Shown here in pieces: positions 1 through 8,583 of a stretch of 64,000 nt of DNA. The notes under the pieces are model-generated. The model was not told the origin of the DNA and searched no databases. It worked only from the letters and a program-made list of their open reading frames with translations. The stretch covers positions 103,755 through 167,754 of the forward strand of contig NZ_MLYO01000032.1 of the NCBI RefSeq assembly GCF_001866665.1. The letters are read 5' to 3'. The position numbers and the translations under genes are program-made. This DNA comes from Streptomyces monashensis (GTDB lineage Bacteria; Actinomycetota; Actinomycetes; Streptomycetales; Streptomycetaceae). Position 1 is the first letter of the stretch; every line of letters starts with the position of its first letter.

Positions 1-1412
1 CGGGCACCCGGACGCCGGGGCTGGTCGGCGGGCGGGACGCGAAGGACCGTACGCTCTCCGCGCTCGGCCCGGGCCTGGACCGCTCGGCCGCCGCCGAGGT
101 ACGGCACCGGGTACTGACCCTGCTGGCCGGGCTGCCGACCGGCACGGCGCCGGACACCGGGTCGGTCCTGGACCGGCTGGGCTGGGAGCGGCCGCTGCGC
201 GGGCCCCGGCAGGAGGACGGCGAGGAGGACCTGCGCTCCCGGCTGGCCCGCTGGACCCTGTCGGAGGCGGAACTGCTGGGGATCACGGGACGGGGCGCGC
301 TGTCGGCACAGGGGCGCGCGCTGCTCGGCGCACCGGCGCCGCCGCCCGCCCCGGTCGCCGAGAATCCGGCGGGCCCGGGCGCCAAGCTGCCGGTCCACCA
401 CCACGCGCCCGGCCCCGCCCCGGCGCCGCTCTCCCCCGCCGAGCAGGCGGCGGCGACGGCGGCCGCCGCCCGCGTCCTCGCCCCGCTGCTGCCCGAACCC
501 CTGGACCACGTCCTGCTCCAGGCCGACCTGACGGCGGTGGCGCCGGGCCCGCTCCAGCGGCCGCTCGCCGACACGCTGGACGTGCTCGCGGACGTCGAGT
601 CCAAGGGCGGGGCGACGGTCTACCGCTTCACGCCCGCCTCGGTGCGCCGCGCCCTGGACGCCGGCCGGACCGCCTCCGACCTGCACGCCTTCCTCACCGA
701 GCACTCCCGTACGCCGGTCCCGCAGCCGCTCACCTATCTGATCGACGACGTGGCCCGCAAGCACGGCCATCTGCGGGTCGGCGCGGCCTCGGCGTACGTC
801 CGCTGCGACGACGACGCCCTGCTGAACGAGATCCTGGCCGACAAGCGCGCCGCCGGTCTGCGGCTGCGCCGGCTGGCCCCGACCGTGCTGGCCGCCCAGT
901 CCGACCCGGCGGCCCTGCTGGAAGGCCTGCGCGCGATGGGCTTCGCACCGGCCGCCGAGTCCGCCGAGGGCGACGTCCTGATCGCCCGCGCCCACGCCCA
1001 CCGCACCCCGCCGCGCACGGCACCCGAGCCGGTCCCGGACGGCCCGCCGCCGCCCGACGCCACGCTCCTCACGGCGGCGATCCGCGCGATCCGCGCGGGC
1101 GACCTGGCGGCCACCGCCCCGCGCAAGCCCGCCGGTTCCGAGCCCGGGACCGGGAGCAGGGCCCCGCTGGCGGGCGGCGAGCTGCCGCGCACCTCCTCCG
1201 CCGAGACCCTGGCCACCATGCAGGCCGCCGTCCTGACCGGCGAATCCCTCTGGATCGGCTACGTCAACGCCGAGGGCTCGGCCAGCCAGCGCGTCATCGC
1301 CCCGGTCCGCGTCGAGGGCGGCTTCGTCACGGCCTACGACCACACGGCGGACGAGGTCCGGACGTATCCGCTGCACCGGATCACGGGGGTGGCGGAGCTG
1401 GCGGAGGACTGA
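1..1412 (+). CDS. helicase-associated domain protein, partner of XPB helicase (5' end outside window)
   Basis: The reading frame is open from base 3 to the stop at 1410-1412, about 469 residues, so the N-terminus lies upstream of the window. The visible part has the conserved segment LLPEPLDHVLLQADLTAV, a winged-helix-like middle (TYLIDDVARKHGHLRVG), a Pro/Ala-rich linker and a C-terminal module (SLWIGYVNAEG...) that resembles a WYL domain. This matches the large Streptomyces helicase-C/helicase-associated proteins encoded next to the XPB-type DNA repair helicase, which here follows 1.4 kb downstream. I infer a role as helicase partner or DNA-binding subunit in nucleotide-excision or transcription-coupled repair. 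The family assignment is fairly firm; the exact function is not. Confidence 0.75.
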   Translation, partial: GTRTPGLVGGRDAKDRTLSALGPGLDRSAAAEVRHRVLTLLAGLPTGTAPDTGSVLDRLGWERPLRGPRQEDGEEDLRSRLARWTLSEAELLGITGRGALSAQGRALLGAPAPPPAPVAENPAGPGAKLPVHHHAPGPAPAPLSPAEQAAATAAAARVLAPLLPEPLDHVLLQADLTAVAPGPLQRPLADTLDVLADVESKGGATVYRFTPASVRRALDAGRTASDLHAFLTEHSRTPVPQPLTYLIDDVARKHGHLRVGAASAYVRCDDDALLNEILADKRAAGLRLRRLAPTVLAAQSDPAALLEGLRAMGFAPAAESAEGDVLIARAHAHRTPPRTAPEPVPDGPPPPDATLLTAAIRAIRAGDLAATAPRKPAGSEPGTGSRAPLAGGELPRTSSAETLATMQAAVLTGESLWIGYVNAEGSASQRVIAPVRVEGGFVTAYDHTADEVRTYPLHRITGVAELAED

Positions 1413-1426
1413 CCCCGGCCCGCGGC

Positions 1427-1642
1427 TCAGCCCTTGAGCCTGCCGCCCTTGACGGCGGCGACGAACGAAGCCCAGCTGTCGGCCGGGAAGACAAGGGCCG
1501 GGCCGTGCGGCGCCTTGCTGTCGCGGACGGGGATGACGGCGGGGAAGTCGTGGGCTACCTCGATGCAGTTGCCGGCGCCTCCGTCGCTGTAGCTGGACTT
1601 GCGCCACGAAGCAACTCTCAGGTCGATGCCAGGGGATCGCAT
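1427..1642 (-). CDS. DUF397 domain protein
   Basis: A 71-residue protein with the DUF397 signature: WRKSSYSDGGAGNCIEVA near the N-terminus, then VPVRDSK-like (VIPVRDSKAPHGPALVF) and a terminal WASFVAAVK. DUF397 proteins are small partners of XRE/DUF5753 regulators and are abundant in Streptomyces. It follows such a regulator on the same strand and overlaps its 3' end by 25 bp, so the pair is translationally linked. No biochemical role can be read from the sequence; members are thought to act as antagonists or partners of the cognate regulator. Confidence 0.85.
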   Translation of the reverse strand: MRSPGIDLRVASWRKSSYSDGGAGNCIEVAHDFPAVIPVRDSKAPHGPALVFPADSWASFVAAVKGGRLKG

Positions 1643-2478
1643 GGTGCGCTGTCCTCCATCACTTGCTCAATGAACGCCACCGAGTCCTGGGGCGAAAGGG
1701 CCACGTCCCGAAGTGCATCGTAGGACAACCTGAGTTGTTCGACTTCCCTTGCGTCCTCCAGCAGTTCACCACTCTTGCTGCTCTCCACCCAGACCGCTGT
1801 GGTCCCGTCGAGGCCCCGGAGAAAGGCGACCAGTCCGCCGAGGAGATCATGCAACCCCACCGAGTACGGCAGAACCTGGACAGCCACGTGCGGCTGGGAC
1901 GCCATTTCGACGATGTGGGCAAGTTGTCCACGCCATTCCCCGGCGTCCAGGAGTGGCCGTCGCAGGACCGCCTCGTCGATGATCGCCCGCAGGTGTGGAG
2001 GCGACTCGCACAGCAGCAGCTCCTGCCTGCTCATGCGGCCGACAAGCTGTTCTTCCAACTCCGGGACCTGGCTGGGGAGATGCGGCGTCGACCAGAACAA
2101 CGCCTTCGCGTACGCCTCGGTCTGAAACATGCCGTGCAGGAAGCTCCCCGCATAGTGCTCGATGACCACGGCTTCCGCCTCAAGCTCCATGTACCGCACG
2201 TACTTGTCGCGGAACACGGTCTCCTGCTTGGCGATCTCCCACAACCGCATCAGCAGCGGCTTCGTCCCGTAGACCACGTCGAGCGCCTCGATGATCTCGG
2301 GTCCGCCGAGGGTCTTGCCCCGCTCCAGACTGTGCAGTTGCGAGTGGTCCCACCCGACCTTGCCGGCCAGCTCCCGCAGGGACCAGCCGGACTCGGTGCG
2401 CAGCCGGGCCAGCTCGATGGCAAGCACCACGCGGGGTGATTGGTGACCCGATCCCGGGATCGGTTTCCGTGGTGGCAT
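1618..2478 (-). CDS. XRE-family helix-turn-helix regulator with DUF5753
   Basis: A 286-residue protein. An N-terminal XRE helix-turn-helix covers about residues 15-70 (LARLRTESGWSLRELAGKVG, then DHSQLHSLERGKT). A DUF5753 domain fills the rest (YAGSFLHGMFQTEAYAKAL, IIDEAVLRRPLLDAGEWRGQ, VQVLPYSVGLHDLLGG). The ATG at 2476-2478 was chosen over an upstream in-frame start at 2580 because it has a good GGAGGGG ribosome site about 6 bases before it and gives the usual MPPRK-type N-terminus. It forms an operon with the DUF397 gene. Family knowledge suggests a WhiJ-like regulator tuning development or secondary metabolism; the target is unknown. Confidence 0.88.
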   Translation of the reverse strand: MPPRKPIPGSGHQSPRVVLAIELARLRTESGWSLRELAGKVGWDHSQLHSLERGKTLGGPEIIEALDVVYGTKPLLMRLWEIAKQETVFRDKYVRYMELEAEAVVIEHYAGSFLHGMFQTEAYAKALFWSTPHLPSQVPELEEQLVGRMSRQELLLCESPPHLRAIIDEAVLRRPLLDAGEWRGQLAHIVEMASQPHVAVQVLPYSVGLHDLLGGLVAFLRGLDGTTAVWVESSKSGELLEDAREVEQLRLSYDALRDVALSPQDSVAFIEQVMEDSAPCDPLAST

Positions 2479-2649
2479 CGCGCGCCCCTCCGCCAACGGC
2501 CGACAGTCCGCCAGTGACCTCCTGCTCACAATAAGTGAACAACGGCCGGGCAGCCCCCAGAAAGAACCGTCCAGATCCATGACGTAGCCGGCAAGTCAGC
2601 CAAGGCCTCCTCGGCCTGCCTGATCTATCGAGGCCCCGCGAGAAGCCGG

Positions 2650-2800
2650 AGACATCGATGTCTTCAGAAGCCGTCTCGTCCATTTCACGCGATGGGCGAA
2701 CATAGATAGCGGCGCGCATCCCCGGCGCGCTGGCCGGTACGCCCTTCCGGCGCCGGGCACGGGGCATGGCCCGAGCGGTGACAGGTGCAGTGTCTGTCAC
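2650..2800 (-). pseudogene. relic of serine recombinase N-terminus
   Basis: Reading the minus strand from a GTG at 2798-2800 gives VTDTAPVTARAMPRARRRK followed by RAAIYVRPSREM. This resembles the opening of Streptomyces large serine recombinases, in which RAAIYVR-S carries the start of the resolvase fold and the nucleophilic serine lies a few residues on. After about 50 residues the frame carries no recognisable recombinase sequence and runs into the XRE gene region. It is best read as a short relic of an integrase left beside the XRE/DUF397 pair. Similarity was judged by eye only. Confidence 0.4.
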
Positions 2801-2828
2801 GCTGGAGATCCTATCCGTGGAGGTATGC

Positions 2829-4469
2829 GTGTCCTGCCTAATCGTCCAGTCCGACAAGACCCTGCTCCTGGAAGTCGACCACGAGCGGGCCGACGACTGT
2901 CGGCGGGCCATCGCGCCGTTCGCCGAGCTGGAGCGGGCGCCGGAACACATCCACACCTACCGGGTCACGCCGCTCGGGCTGTGGAACGCGCGGGCGGCCG
3001 GGCACGACGCCGAGCAGGTCGTGGACGCGCTCGTGCAGTACAGCCGGTATCCGGTGCCGCACGCGCTGCTGGTCGACATCGCCGAGACCATGGACCGCTA
3101 CGGCCGGCTGACCCTGTCCAAGCACCCCACGCACGGACTGGTCCTCACCAGCACCGACCGGCCCGTGCTGGAGGAGGTGCTGCGGTCCAAGCGGATCGTC
3201 CCGCTGGTGGGCGCCCGGATCGACCCGGACACCGTCGCCGTGCACCCCTCCGAGCGCGGGCAGATCAAGCAGGTGCTGCTGAAGCTGGGCTGGCCGGCCG
3301 AGGACCTCGCCGGGTACGTCGACGGCGAGGCGCACCCGATCGAGCTGCTGGAGGACGGCTGGGCGCTGCGGCCGTACCAGAAGCAGGCCGTGGAGAACTT
3401 CTGGCACGGCGGCAGCGGTGTGGTCGTGCTGCCGTGCGGTGCCGGAAAGACGCTGGTCGGGGCCGGGTCGATGGCTCAGGCGAAGTCGACGACGCTGATC
3501 CTGGTCACGAACACCGTCTCGGCCCGGCAGTGGAAGCACGAGCTGGTGAAGCGGACCTCGCTGACCGAGGACGAGATCGGCGAGTACAGCGGGACGCGCA
3601 AGGAGATCCGCCCGGTCACCATCGCCACCTACCAGGTGCTGACGACACGGCGGAAGGGCGTCTACCCGCACCTGGAGCTCTTCGACTCCCGGGACTGGGG
3701 CCTGATCGTCTATGACGAGGTGCATCTGCTGCCCGCTCCCGTCTTCAAGTTCACCGCCGATCTTCAGGCGCGGCGGCGGCTGGGGCTGACGGCCACGCTG
3801 GTGCGCGAGGACGGCCGGGAGTCGGACGTGTTCTCGCTGATCGGGCCGAAGCGGTTCGACGCGCCCTGGAAGGAGATCGAGGCGCAGGGGTACATCGCGC
3901 CCGCCGACTGCGTCGAGGTGCGGGTCAACCTGACCGACTCGGAGCGGCTCGCGTACGCCACCGCCGAGACGGAGGAGAAGTACCGCTTCTGTGCGACGAC
4001 GGACACCAAGCGGAAGGTCACCGAGGCGATCGTGCGCCGGTTCGCCGGGCAGCAGATCCTCGTCATCGGGCAGTACATCGACCAACTCGACGAGCTGGGC
4101 GAGCACTTGAACGCGCCGGTCATCAAGGGCGAGACCTCCAACGCCCAGCGCGAGAAGCTCTTCGACGCCTTCCGCGAGGGCGAGATCAGCGTGCTGGTCG
4201 TCTCGAAGGTCGCGAACTTCTCCATCGACCTGCCGGAGGCGACGGTCGCCGTCCAGGTGTCGGGCACGTTCGGGTCGCGGCAGGAGGAGGCGCAGCGGCT
4301 GGGGCGTGTGCTGCGGCCCAAGGCCGACGGCCATCAGGCGCACTTCTACTCGGTGGTCGCCCGCGACACGATCGACCAGGACTTCGCCGCCCACCGCCAG
4401 CGCTTCCTGGCGGAACAGGGCTACGCCTACCGCATCGTGGACGCGGACGAGATCCTCGCGGGGGGCTGA
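2829..4469 (+). CDS. XPB/Ssl2-type DNA repair helicase
   Basis: A 546-residue superfamily 2 helicase. The N-terminal XPB-specific domain (PLGLWNARAAGHDAEQVVDAL) precedes RecA domain 1, with Walker A PCGAGKT around residue 202 and a DEVH box around 296, the DEAD-like form typical of bacterial XPB. RecA domain 2 carries QEEAQRLGRVLRPK (motif VI). GTG 2829 was chosen because GGAGG lies 5 bases upstream and the product length matches actinobacterial XPBs; an upstream ATG at 2766 lacks such a site. The protein is a 3'-5' DNA helicase expected to act with the partner encoded at the window start. The two genes are normally close; here an XRE/DUF397 insertion separates them. Confidence 0.93.
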   Translation: MSCLIVQSDKTLLLEVDHERADDCRRAIAPFAELERAPEHIHTYRVTPLGLWNARAAGHDAEQVVDALVQYSRYPVPHALLVDIAETMDRYGRLTLSKHPTHGLVLTSTDRPVLEEVLRSKRIVPLVGARIDPDTVAVHPSERGQIKQVLLKLGWPAEDLAGYVDGEAHPIELLEDGWALRPYQKQAVENFWHGGSGVVVLPCGAGKTLVGAGSMAQAKSTTLILVTNTVSARQWKHELVKRTSLTEDEIGEYSGTRKEIRPVTIATYQVLTTRRKGVYPHLELFDSRDWGLIVYDEVHLLPAPVFKFTADLQARRRLGLTATLVREDGRESDVFSLIGPKRFDAPWKEIEAQGYIAPADCVEVRVNLTDSERLAYATAETEEKYRFCATTDTKRKVTEAIVRRFAGQQILVIGQYIDQLDELGEHLNAPVIKGETSNAQREKLFDAFREGEISVLVVSKVANFSIDLPEATVAVQVSGTFGSRQEEAQRLGRVLRPKADGHQAHFYSVVARDTIDQDFAAHRQRFLAEQGYAYRIVDADEILAGG

Positions 4470-4476
4470 GCCGGGG

Positions 4477-4659
4477 TTACTTACGGCGTATGCCCGCTTC
4501 CTCGCCGTACTCGCCGAAGATCACGACGCTGACCGCCGCTTCCGCGAAGACCTTGAGGGCGCGCAGGGCGTTGCCGATCGGGTGGTGATGGGGGCCGTCC
4601 GTGGCGGTGGCGCCGGACGGGGGCCGGGCGGGGGCCGGGGAGATGGATGCTGCGCTCAT
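4477..4659 (-). CDS. small conserved hypothetical protein
   Basis: A 60-residue protein starting MSAASISPAP, with a Pro/Ala-rich N-terminus and a conserved-looking C-terminal helix (GNALRALKVFAEAAVSVV) ending GEYGEEAGIRRK. An upstream in-frame ATG at 4695 would add 12 residues. It is convergent with the XPB gene, only 7 bp from its stop. I recall similar short proteins downstream of XPB in other Streptomyces but know no function. The helix is moderately hydrophobic but too short and mixed to call a secure membrane segment. Confidence 0.6.
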   Translation of the reverse strand: MSAASISPAPARPPSGATATDGPHHHPIGNALRALKVFAEAAVSVVIFGEYGEEAGIRRK

Positions 4660-4770
4660 GTCTCCATGGTGGCTCTGCGGGCATAAGACCCGCATCGGTC
4701 TCCAGAGCCAATTCCGGATGCCCCGGAGTAGGCCCCCGGGTGGACTCCGCCCCCTGCTCCAGGGATCACG

Positions 4771-4786
4771 TGTCCCCTAGGGGACA
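4771..4786. promoter_or_regulatory. perfect 16-bp palindrome upstream of helD-like gene
   Basis: TGTCCCCTAGGGGACA is a perfect palindrome 140 bp before the TTG start of the HelD-type helicase. A possible promoter follows it (TTGGCG at 4795-4800 and TAAAAT at 4820-4825, 19-bp spacing), placing the palindrome just upstream of the -35 region, where an activator would sit. The regulator is unknown. It does not match the rifamycin-associated element known from helR genes. Confidence 0.5.
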
Positions 4787-4925
4787 GAAATTCATTGGCG
4801 CTCGTCTCCCCGCCCCGACTAAAATCTCCTCTCTTGCCCGCCTCCCCTCAGCGGAGTGCCGCCGCCCGGTCGGTAACCGTGCGGCATCGTCGTAGCCACC
4901 CAGCAGGTCTACCGGAGGCACCCCC

Positions 4926-7016
4926 TTGTCCACGCCCGCCCAAGAGCCGCTCGACGCCCCGTCCGCCGCCCCGCTCGACGACCCGCTCGCCCGGGAGCGC
5001 GCCCATCTGGCGTCCTCCCGTGCCGCGCTGCGCGCCATGCGCGAGGACGTGGAGGCGCTGGACATCAAGGACGTCGCCGCGAACTGGGTCAACGCCCAGG
5101 TGCTGGCCCGCCAGATCGACGACCGGATCAGGGCGCTGGCCGACCTGAGCGACACCCCGCTGTTCTTCGGCAGGCTGGACTACCTCCACGCGCCGGGTGC
5201 GGACCGGGCCGAGGGCGCGGAGGGCGAGCAGTTCTACATCGGGCGCCGGCATGTGCACGACCACGACGGCGACCCCATGGTCATCGACTGGCGCGCCCCG
5301 GTCTCGCAGCCGTTCTACCGCGCCTCCAAGAAGGACCCGCTGGACGTCGGGCTGCGCCGTCGCTTCGGCTACACCGGCGGGGACCTCACGGCGTACGAGG
5401 ACGAGCACCTGTCCGACCCGGAGGAGAGCGCGAAGACCAGCAGGCTCCTCCAGCAGGAGATCGAGCGGCCGCGCGTCGGTCCCATGCGGGACATCGTGGC
5501 CACCATCCAGCCCGAGCAGGACGAGATCGTCCGCTCCGGGCTGGGCGGCACCGTCTGCGTCCAGGGCGGGCCGGGCACCGGGAAGACCGCCGTCGGCCTG
5601 CACCGGGTCGCCTACCTCCTCTACGCCCACCGGGAGCGGCTGGCCCGCACCGGCACCCTCGTCATCGGGCCGAACAAGTCCTTCCTGCACTACATCGAGC
5701 AGGTCCTCCCGGCGCTGGGCGAGCTGGCGGTGCAGCAGGCCACGGTGGACGACCTGGTGGCGCACGTGGAGGTGCGCGGCGCGGACGAGGCGGCGGCGGC
5801 CGTGGTCAAGGGCGACGCCCGGATGGCCGAGGTGCTGCGCCGGGCGCTGTACGCGCACGTGAGCATGCCGACGGAACCGGTCGTGGTGGTGCGCGGCTCC
5901 CGGCGCTGGCGCGTACCGGCGCACGAACTGGAAGACGTCGTACGGGAGTTGCTGGAGCGGGACATCCGGTACGGCGCCGCCCGCGAGGCGCTGCCGCAGC
6001 GGATCGCGCACGCGGTGCTGGTGCAGATGGAGCGGGCCGGTGAGGCGCCGGACGACCGGGTGCAGGACGCGGTGGCCCGCAACAGCGCGGTCAAGGCGGC
6101 CGTGAAGGCTCTCTGGCCGGTCGTCGACCCGGCGAAGCTCGTCCTGCGCCTGCTGACGGACGCCGACTTCCTCGCCGAGCACGCCGAGGGGATCCTCGAC
6201 GAGGACGAGCAGAAGACGATCCTGTGGGACAGGCCGGTGCGCAGCGTGAAGTCGGCCCGGTGGTCGTCGGCGGACGCGGTGCTGGTCGACGAGGCGGCCG
6301 ACCTGATCCAGCGCACCCATTCGCTCGGCCATGTCGTGCTGGACGAGGCGCAGGACCTGTCCCCGATGCAGTACCGCTCGGTGGGCCGCCGCTGCACCAC
6401 CGGCAGCGCGACCGTCCTCGGCGACCTGGCCCAGGGCACGACCCCGTGGGCGACCCGGAGTTGGGACGAGGCGCTGGCCCACCTCGGCAAGCGCGAGGGC
6501 GTGATCGAGGAGCTGACGGCCGGTTTCCGTGTGCCGACGGACGTCATCACGTACGCCTCCCGGCTCCTGCCGCACATCGCGCCCGGCCTCACCCCGGTCG
6601 CCTCGGTCCGTGAGAACCCGGGCTTCTTCGAGGTCCGCGCGATCACGGACGCCGCCGAAGTCGTGGCCGCGTGCGAGGAGTTGCTGGGCAACGAGGGCTC
6701 GACGGGCCTGATCGCCGCCGACGCCCGGATCCCGGCCCTGGCCGAGGCCCTGACGGCGGCGGGGATCGCGTATCTCGCCCCCGGCGAGGAAACCACCCGC
6801 GAGACCCGCCTCACCCTGGTCCCGGCCTCCCTCGCCAAGGGCCTGGAGTACGACTACGTCGCCCTGGACGAGCCCCAGGCGGTGGTGGACGGCGAGCCGG
6901 ACGAACGGACGGGTCTGCGGCGGCTGTACGTGGCGCTCACGCGAGCCGTGTCCGGGCTGATCGTGACGCACGCGGCACCGGTGCCTGCGCAACTCGCTGA
7001 GAAGAACGATGAGTAG
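4926..7016 (+). CDS. HelD-family RNA polymerase-associated helicase (UvrD-like)
   Basis: A 696-residue protein. A long charged N-terminal helical region (residues ~20-80) is followed by a UvrD/Rep-like ATPase core: Walker A GGPGTGKT around 214-221, Walker B HVVLDEAQDLSP around 470, and motif RRLYVALTRAV near the C-terminus. The EQFYIGRRHVHD...PMVIDWRAPVSQPFYRA block is typical of HelD proteins, which pull stalled RNA polymerase off DNA and recycle it; some actinobacterial members (HelR) protect against rifamycins. The TTG start has GGAGG 8 bases upstream. The gene is monocistronic or leads the following membrane-protein gene. Confidence 0.9.
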   Translation: MSTPAQEPLDAPSAAPLDDPLARERAHLASSRAALRAMREDVEALDIKDVAANWVNAQVLARQIDDRIRALADLSDTPLFFGRLDYLHAPGADRAEGAEGEQFYIGRRHVHDHDGDPMVIDWRAPVSQPFYRASKKDPLDVGLRRRFGYTGGDLTAYEDEHLSDPEESAKTSRLLQQEIERPRVGPMRDIVATIQPEQDEIVRSGLGGTVCVQGGPGTGKTAVGLHRVAYLLYAHRERLARTGTLVIGPNKSFLHYIEQVLPALGELAVQQATVDDLVAHVEVRGADEAAAAVVKGDARMAEVLRRALYAHVSMPTEPVVVVRGSRRWRVPAHELEDVVRELLERDIRYGAAREALPQRIAHAVLVQMERAGEAPDDRVQDAVARNSAVKAAVKALWPVVDPAKLVLRLLTDADFLAEHAEGILDEDEQKTILWDRPVRSVKSARWSSADAVLVDEAADLIQRTHSLGHVVLDEAQDLSPMQYRSVGRRCTTGSATVLGDLAQGTTPWATRSWDEALAHLGKREGVIEELTAGFRVPTDVITYASRLLPHIAPGLTPVASVRENPGFFEVRAITDAAEVVAACEELLGNEGSTGLIAADARIPALAEALTAAGIAYLAPGEETTRETRLTLVPASLAKGLEYDYVALDEPQAVVDGEPDERTGLRRLYVALTRAVSGLIVTHAAPVPAQLAEKNDE

Positions 7017-7058
7017 GGTGCTGCTCCGTTCCGCCACGTCCCCATGGAAAGGCCTCCG

Positions 7059-7721
7059 TTGAGCACACCGCCGTCCCCGCATCCCGGTTACCCGCAGGCG
7101 CCGGGGCCGTACCAGCAGCAGCCGGGTGCGTACCCGCAGCAGCCGGGTGCGTACCCGCAGCAGCCGGGTCCCTACCAGCAGGCCCCCGGGCCGTACGCGC
7201 AGGCGCCCGGGGCGTACCAGCAGCCGGCCCCGGCGCCGTACCAGCCCCAGCAGGCGCCCGGCGCCTACGGTCAGCCCCGGGCGCCGTACCAGCAGGGACC
7301 TTTCGACTACAGCCAGCAGGCGCCCGCCGGGCCCGGCTGCGACGTGTGCGGGGCCGGGCCGGCCACACGGGTGACGATCCGTGGCCACCAGGGCTTCCTG
7401 ATCGTGATGCGGAACCTGTGGCGGAAGGGCACCTTCTGCCAGACCTGCGCGCTCGCCGTGTTCCGCAAGATGCAGTCGGACACGATGGTGCAGGGCTGGT
7501 GGGGCCCGATGTCGATGATCATCACGCCCATCACGCTGCTGATCAACCTCTTCGCCCTGTCCAAGATCCGCAAGATCCCCCCGCCGATGGCCGCCATGGG
7601 CCCCGGCCTGGACCCGGGCAAGCCGGTCCTGCGCCGCCCGGCGGGCATGTTCGGCCTGCTGCCGCTGAGCGCGTTCGCGCTCGTGTTCCTGTTCGTCCTG
7701 GTCGCGATCGCGGCAGGGTGA
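7059..7721 (+). CDS. membrane protein with Pro/Gln/Tyr-rich N-terminus
   Basis: About 220 residues from the TTG at 7059 (ATG 7044 is an in-frame alternative, but GGAAAGG lies between them as the likely ribosome site). The first ~90 residues are a low-complexity array of PGxYQQ/PGAYPQQ units, visible in DNA as tandem copies near 7120-7170. A CDVCG...CQTCA pair of cysteine motifs (about residues 92-135) may bind zinc. Two hydrophobic segments follow: one around MIITPITLLINLFAL and a C-terminal FGLLPLSAFALVFLFVLVAI. It is a conserved Streptomyces type; function unknown. It starts 42 bp after helD-like and may be co-transcribed. Confidence 0.75.
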   Translation: MSTPPSPHPGYPQAPGPYQQQPGAYPQQPGAYPQQPGPYQQAPGPYAQAPGAYQQPAPAPYQPQQAPGAYGQPRAPYQQGPFDYSQQAPAGPGCDVCGAGPATRVTIRGHQGFLIVMRNLWRKGTFCQTCALAVFRKMQSDTMVQGWWGPMSMIITPITLLINLFALSKIRKIPPPMAAMGPGLDPGKPVLRRPAGMFGLLPLSAFALVFLFVLVAIAAG

Positions 7722-7741
7722 CGCGGTGGGCGGGGCCGGTC

Positions 7742-8443
7742 CTACTCCCCGTCCACCACCCTCCGCCACTCCCGCACGGCCTCCTCGGAAACGGGCCCGG
7801 CCCAACCCGCGGAGCGGGCCGCGCCGCCGATGTGGAACGCGTCGATCCCCGCGTTCCGCAGCGGGCGGACGTGCTCCAGGCGCAGCCCGCCGCCGACCAG
7901 GACCGTCTGGTCGTACCCGGGCTCGCCACGGCGGCCCGCCTCCGCGACCAGCGTGGGCAGCCCCTCGTCCACGCCGGCGGCGGCGCCCGCCGTGAGGTAG
8001 GCGTCCAGGCCGGGCAGGTCGGCGAGTTGTTTGCGCAGGGCGTCGCGGTCGGCGGCGTGGTCGATCGCCCGGTGGAAGGTCCAGGCGCAGCCGTCCAGGG
8101 CGGCGACCACCCGCTCCACCGCCGCCAGGTCCACCGCGCCGTCCGCGTCGAGGAAGCCGAGCACGAACTGGTCGGCCCCCGCCTCCCGCAGCTCGCCCGC
8201 CGCCCGGACCAGAGCGGCGACGTCCTCGGCGGCGCCCGCCGCGAACCCGTCCGACAGCCGCAGCATCACGCGCAGGTCGATGTCGACGGCGGCCCGGATC
8301 CCGGCGACGGTGGCGGTCGCGGGGGTGAGCCCGTCGGCCGCCATCTCGGTGACCAGCTCCAGGCGATCCGCGCCTCCGGCCTGGGCGGCGACCGCGTCCG
8401 CCACGTCGAGCGCGATCACCTCCAGGACTGCACGCTTGCTCAT
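7742..8443 (-). CDS. cutC: CutC family protein
   Basis: A 233-residue TIM-barrel protein of the CutC family: LEVIALDVADAVAAQAGGAD at the N-terminus, ADGLTPATATVAGIR, VLGFLDADGAVD, and WTFHRAIDHAADRDAL. The ATG at 8441-8443 was chosen over longer in-frame extensions that are antisense to the next gene. CutC was named for copper homeostasis, but that role is doubtful for bacteria. A DasR-like box lies 50 bp upstream of the start, pointing instead to amino-sugar control. The gene is divergent from the HD-domain gene. Confidence 0.88.
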   Translation of the reverse strand: MSKRAVLEVIALDVADAVAAQAGGADRLELVTEMAADGLTPATATVAGIRAAVDIDLRVMLRLSDGFAAGAAEDVAALVRAAGELREAGADQFVLGFLDADGAVDLAAVERVVAALDGCAWTFHRAIDHAADRDALRKQLADLPGLDAYLTAGAAAGVDEGLPTLVAEAGRRGEPGYDQTVLVGGGLRLEHVRPLRNAGIDAFHIGGAARSAGWAGPVSEEAVREWRRVVDGE

Positions 8444-8492
8444 GGCACCCCATTCATCGCGGCTACAGATCCAGGTTTCCAAGTACGGCTCT

Positions 8493-8508
8493 AGAGGTCT
8501 AGTCCAAT
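8493..8508. promoter_or_regulatory. dre-like (DasR) operator upstream of cutC
   Basis: AGAGGTCTAGTCCAAT matches 13 of 16 positions of the DasR consensus A(C/G)TGGTCTAGACCA(C/G)T. It sits in the 140-bp divergent gap between cutC and the HD-domain gene. The match was scored by eye; binding is inferred. Confidence 0.5.
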
Positions 8509-8583
8509 CCAAAGGGTACGCCCTGCCCCACCCCGTGGCCGACCGCACGCGGCAATGAGCCACCCGCACGCCACAATGGGCCC

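Noticed and set aside
4848..8453. A very long open frame on the minus strand (about 1200 codons)
   Set aside because: It lies antisense to the HelD-type gene and the membrane-protein gene and, in its last part, over cutC in another frame. High GC at third positions makes such antisense frames; composition is Arg/Gly/Ala-rich without domains.
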